A stretch of DNA of 7,436 bases from Candidatus Omnitrophota bacterium (GTDB taxonomy: Bacteria > Omnitrophota > Gorgyraeia > JABMRN01), in assembly GCA_013202515.1 (NCBI GenBank), contig JABMRN010000301.1, positions 1 to 7,436 of the forward strand. Reading direction: 5' to 3'. The notes under the pieces were generated by a model. The model saw only the letters and a list, made by a program, of their open reading frames with translations, ran no database searches and was not told the DNA's origin. A program made the translations under genes and the position numbers. Numbering within the stretch: position 1 is the first letter of the stretch; the number at the start of each line of letters is the position of its first letter. Shown in pieces: positions 5,341 to 7,436 of the stretch.

Positions 5341-5748
5341 ATGAATATCCAAAAGATATTACTTTTATTATTGTTACTGGCAAGCGTACCTCGCGTTTCG
5401 GTTGCGGGAGACTTGTCAGCCGGCAAGCCTGCACCTTTAAAGAAGATAGAGATAAGTGAAAAAATAATAGAGAAAGAGCTTCCCTTTTACCGCTTTAGCC
5501 TGAAAGAATTAATTGAAGAAGTCGATAAGAACATCAAAAAGGCAGAATTGGGAATAAAGGGCAAAAAGGTCCGCGTAAGGAATCAGGGAAGAGAAAAACT
5601 CATAAGAGAGCATTTCGCGAAAGGTCTAAGTCTCTATAAAGAAGGAAAGCTTGACGAGGCAAGAAAAGAGCTCTTAACCGCTCTTGAAATAAGCCAACAT
5701 CCCGATATGGAAGATTACATTAAGGAAAGCGTCAAGTGGCCGAAGTAA
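5341..5748 (+). CDS. Small secreted TPR-like protein in the tpsB operon
   Basis: 135 residues with a clear signal peptide (poly-Leu core ILLLLLLLASVP, cleavage near residue 22 after SVAG). Then come a charged helical segment (about 35-85) and one TPR-like helix pair at the C-terminus (HFAKGLSLYKEGKLDEARKE, about 102-121, plus the next helix). The TPR signature YKEG.l.eAr closely resembles YKEGNFEKAKE in the C-terminal extension of the preceding transporter. AAGGGG sits five bases before ATG 5341, and the gap to the transporter is 17 bases, so both are one transcript. It is expected in the periplasm or attached to the outer membrane, perhaps assisting export. No family name is recognised and the function is open. 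Confidence 0.7.
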   Translation: MNIQKILLLLLLLASVPRVSVAGDLSAGKPAPLKKIEISEKIIEKELPFYRFSLKELIEEVDKNIKKAELGIKGKKVRVRNQGREKLIREHFAKGLSLYKEGKLDEARKELLTALEISQHPDMEDYIKESVKWPK

Positions 5749-5758
5749 GTTCTTACTT
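5743..5758. repeat. Small inverted repeat spanning both convergent stop codons
   Basis: AAGTAA (5743-5748) and TTACTT (5753-5758) are inverted around the four bases separating the two genes, and each arm includes a TAA stop. The stem is AT-rich and lacks a T-run, so termination by it alone is unlikely. It is partly forced by two Lys-stop (AAG TAA) endings meeting. Confidence 0.4.
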
Positions 5759-7436
5759 AACGTCCTCGTTTCTTACTATTGTCTCACCCGTGTTTATAAT
5801 TATGCCATTACTATAATCAGGCCCTTTATCATTATATGAGAAAATGTAGAACTTTCCATCTATTGACATTATAGTCGCCTGATACATGCCTGGTATATAT
5901 CTTCTCTTATATAATTTTTCTGGTTCATCGTCTATAATTGCAAAATTGAATCCATAAACCTTTAAGCGTGCCCCTTTGATTTCGCCTTCGAAGGTGGCGC
6001 TATCTCCGGGGTTTAATTCGAGTTCTTTATCATACGGTAAGGCCACCACGACCTTTCCTTCATATACAATGATCACGGTACGATATTTGCCTGCGGCATA
6101 TCCGTATTTTTTAGTATCTTCTTTTTCTTCGTAAAATACGAATCCATCTTCCGGAATACCAAGCGTTTCCTCGGACGGTTCTGGGAACGGAGGCCTTATT
6201 GGCCGTTTGTCATTTATTAGTTCCGGCAGAGGTGGCGGTTCCGGAGCGTCATTATCTGTCCACCAGTTGACGTTATTTCCTCTATCAATAGCAGTTGGCG
6301 GGTCGATTGGGGCGCCCAAATTGACCGAATCTTGGATGTCAACGTAATTGACATCTCTTGCGCCGGATGGATTTATATTCCACTGTTGTCCATCCTCTGT
6401 GCTTCTGAGCACCACGTAGTTATCAGTTCCGTCTTCGCCTTTTAGTGTAAGGGTTCCGCTCACGTTCTTGGTAGAACCTGCCTCAAATTGTATTTCTTTA
6501 CCTGGGGTTTCACAAGTTAAGTCATAGTAGTCAGTGCCGTATAAATGCGATACCTTGCTTGCATCATCAAATATGAATTCACTTGTTCCGGGTGTAAATG
6601 TTGCATCATCATTCTTGTTCATGTCGCCACTTATTGTCCATGTGGAATCACCTGCGCCTAAGGTTACATTGGCGGCTATAGTAACGTTATTGTCAACATC
6701 GACAGTTTCGTTCACATTGTAGGTAGCTGGTGCGCTGTCAGCATTCAAAGCAAAATCATTTGAAATGTCTATGTTCCTAAGCGTTGATGTACCCTTTGTT
6801 GCAAGGGTTATGTTGGTGGCTGACATGCTGCCATTGGCGGTCATGTTAACAGAATCAGTGGTTATGTCGGCGTTGCCGGTTACTGCTACGGCTGCGTCGA
6901 AGTTAGTTTGTCCTGTTCCGGCTGTTTGAGTTAAGGACGTTGCATTAATAGTGCTGCCAACATCTACATTGTCTGCCGCATTAATTGTTATTGCACCCAG
7001 AGTGGTTGTTGCGCCTATTGCACCGCCTATAGAAATATCAGCATTTCCAGTATCTAGTACAAATGCCTGTGTTCCGTCAATAGTGCTTGTTATGTTTAAA
7101 ACTGCTCCAGCTGAACCGCCATTATTTGTTGTATCAAGGGTTGTAGCTCCATTTAATGTTACGGTTGCCATGTCTATTTGATCGCCAGATGTTCTTACGG
7201 TCCCGCGAACTATTGTTTGGCCTGCCTCTGTATCTAATCCGCCGTTAAAGGTAATTAGGTCACTGTCATTATCACCGAATGTTATTCCGCCTGTATTGGC
7301 AAAGGTTGTATCGTTGGTTATTGTACCGCCGTCATTAAAGAGTACTGAATAGCCCTGTCCTTGAGTATTTAATGTGGCAGCTGTCAGTGATCCACCGAAT
7401 GTAACTGCACCTGTAGTATCAGTTAAGGTAACTGTG
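5753..7436 (-). CDS. Large hemagglutinin-like beta-helix exoprotein, C-terminal part (5' end beyond window)
   Basis: The frame stays open from TAA 5753-5755 to the right edge (561 codons). The ATG at 7171 is not a start: the same repeat-type sequence continues upstream without a break or ribosome binding site. From the edge to about 6580 the protein is low-complexity Thr/Asn/Gly/Ala/Asp sequence with alternating hydrophobics (such as VTLNGATTLDTTNNGG), typical of a right-handed beta-helix in filamentous-hemagglutinin-like proteins. From about 6560 to 6255 there is a surface-protein module ending DRGNNVNWW. A Pro/Glu-rich linker (about 6255-6140) follows, then a terminal domain with a degenerate duplication (6100-6026 and 5899-5825). 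No barrel or sortase-type anchor ends it, which fits secretion through a TpsB pore. The converging TpsB operon ends four bases away. The N-terminal TPS domain that would prove this is not in view. Confidence 0.75.
   Translation of the reverse strand, partial: TVTLTDTTGAVTFGGSLTAATLNTQGQGYSVLFNDGGTITNDTTFANTGGITFGDNDSDLITFNGGLDTEAGQTIVRGTVRTSGDQIDMATVTLNGATTLDTTNNGGSAGAVLNITSTIDGTQAFVLDTGNADISIGGAIGATTTLGAITINAADNVDVGSTINATSLTQTAGTGQTNFDAAVAVTGNADITTDSVNMTANGSMSATNITLATKGTSTLRNIDISNDFALNADSAPATYNVNETVDVDNNVTIAANVTLGAGDSTWTISGDMNKNDDATFTPGTSEFIFDDASKVSHLYGTDYYDLTCETPGKEIQFEAGSTKNVSGTLTLKGEDGTDNYVVLRSTEDGQQWNINPSGARDVNYVDIQDSVNLGAPIDPPTAIDRGNNVNWWTDNDAPEPPPLPELINDKRPIRPPFPEPSEETLGIPEDGFVFYEEKEDTKKYGYAAGKYRTVIIVYEGKVVVALPYDKELELNPGDSATFEGEIKGARLKVYGFNFAIIDDEPEKLYKRRYIPGMYQATIMSIDGKFYIFSYNDKGPDYSNGIIINTGETIVRNEDVK

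Noticed and set aside
5753..7171. Exoprotein as a complete 472-residue protein starting at ATG 7171
   Set aside because: The same frame and repeat-type sequence continue to the window edge, and there is no signal peptide or ribosome binding site at 7171.

Overview
The window reads as bacterial chromosome with moderate-to-low GC from a Gram-negative, double-membraned organism. A two-partner-secretion outer-membrane pore, several signal peptides, a FecR-domain protein and a repeat-rich exoprotein all point that way. This combination is common in poorly cultured lineages such as Omnitrophota and Elusimicrobiota. That placement is a guess from gene style; no marker gene in the window fixes the taxonomy.

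Left part (about 1-2030) is accessory DNA. It starts with the C-terminal winged-helix tail of an archaeal-type AAA ATPase (1-170). A short gene fragment follows (268-441) that stops just before the first of two 40-bp direct repeats (456-495 and 1887-1926). The 3' 24 bases of each repeat look like the T-loop, acceptor strand and CCA of a tRNA, but neither copy is attached to a complete tRNA gene, so they look like attachment-site scars. Between them, on the minus strand, lies a compact toxin-antitoxin-type operon: a winged-helix/minimal nucleotidyltransferase protein (GTG start at 1720) overlapping a HEPN-domain protein by 32 bp. It has a near-consensus promoter with a pair of direct repeats around its -10 box, and a hairpin with a T-run downstream. 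Two more hairpins lie right of the second repeat; the one at 1995-2028 is a strong terminator.

Right part (about 2270-7436) is a cell-surface secretion locus. A short secreted FecR-domain protein is on the minus strand (2274-2741). A roughly 480-bp intergenic region carries a minus promoter for fecR, an 18-bp palindrome and a plus promoter. A plus-strand operon then follows: a TpsB/ShlB-family transporter with an unusual periplasmic TPR-like extension after its barrel (3224-5323), and a small secreted TPR-like protein (5341-5748). Four bases later, converging from the minus strand, is the C-terminal 560 or so residues of a large hemagglutinin-like beta-helix exoprotein (5753 to beyond 7436).

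The simplest reading is that the exoprotein is the cargo of the TpsB pore. The TPR segments may help handle cargo in the periplasm, and FecR may be an envelope-associated partner. The N-terminal secretion (TPS) domain of the exoprotein is outside the window, so the pairing is inferred from proximity.
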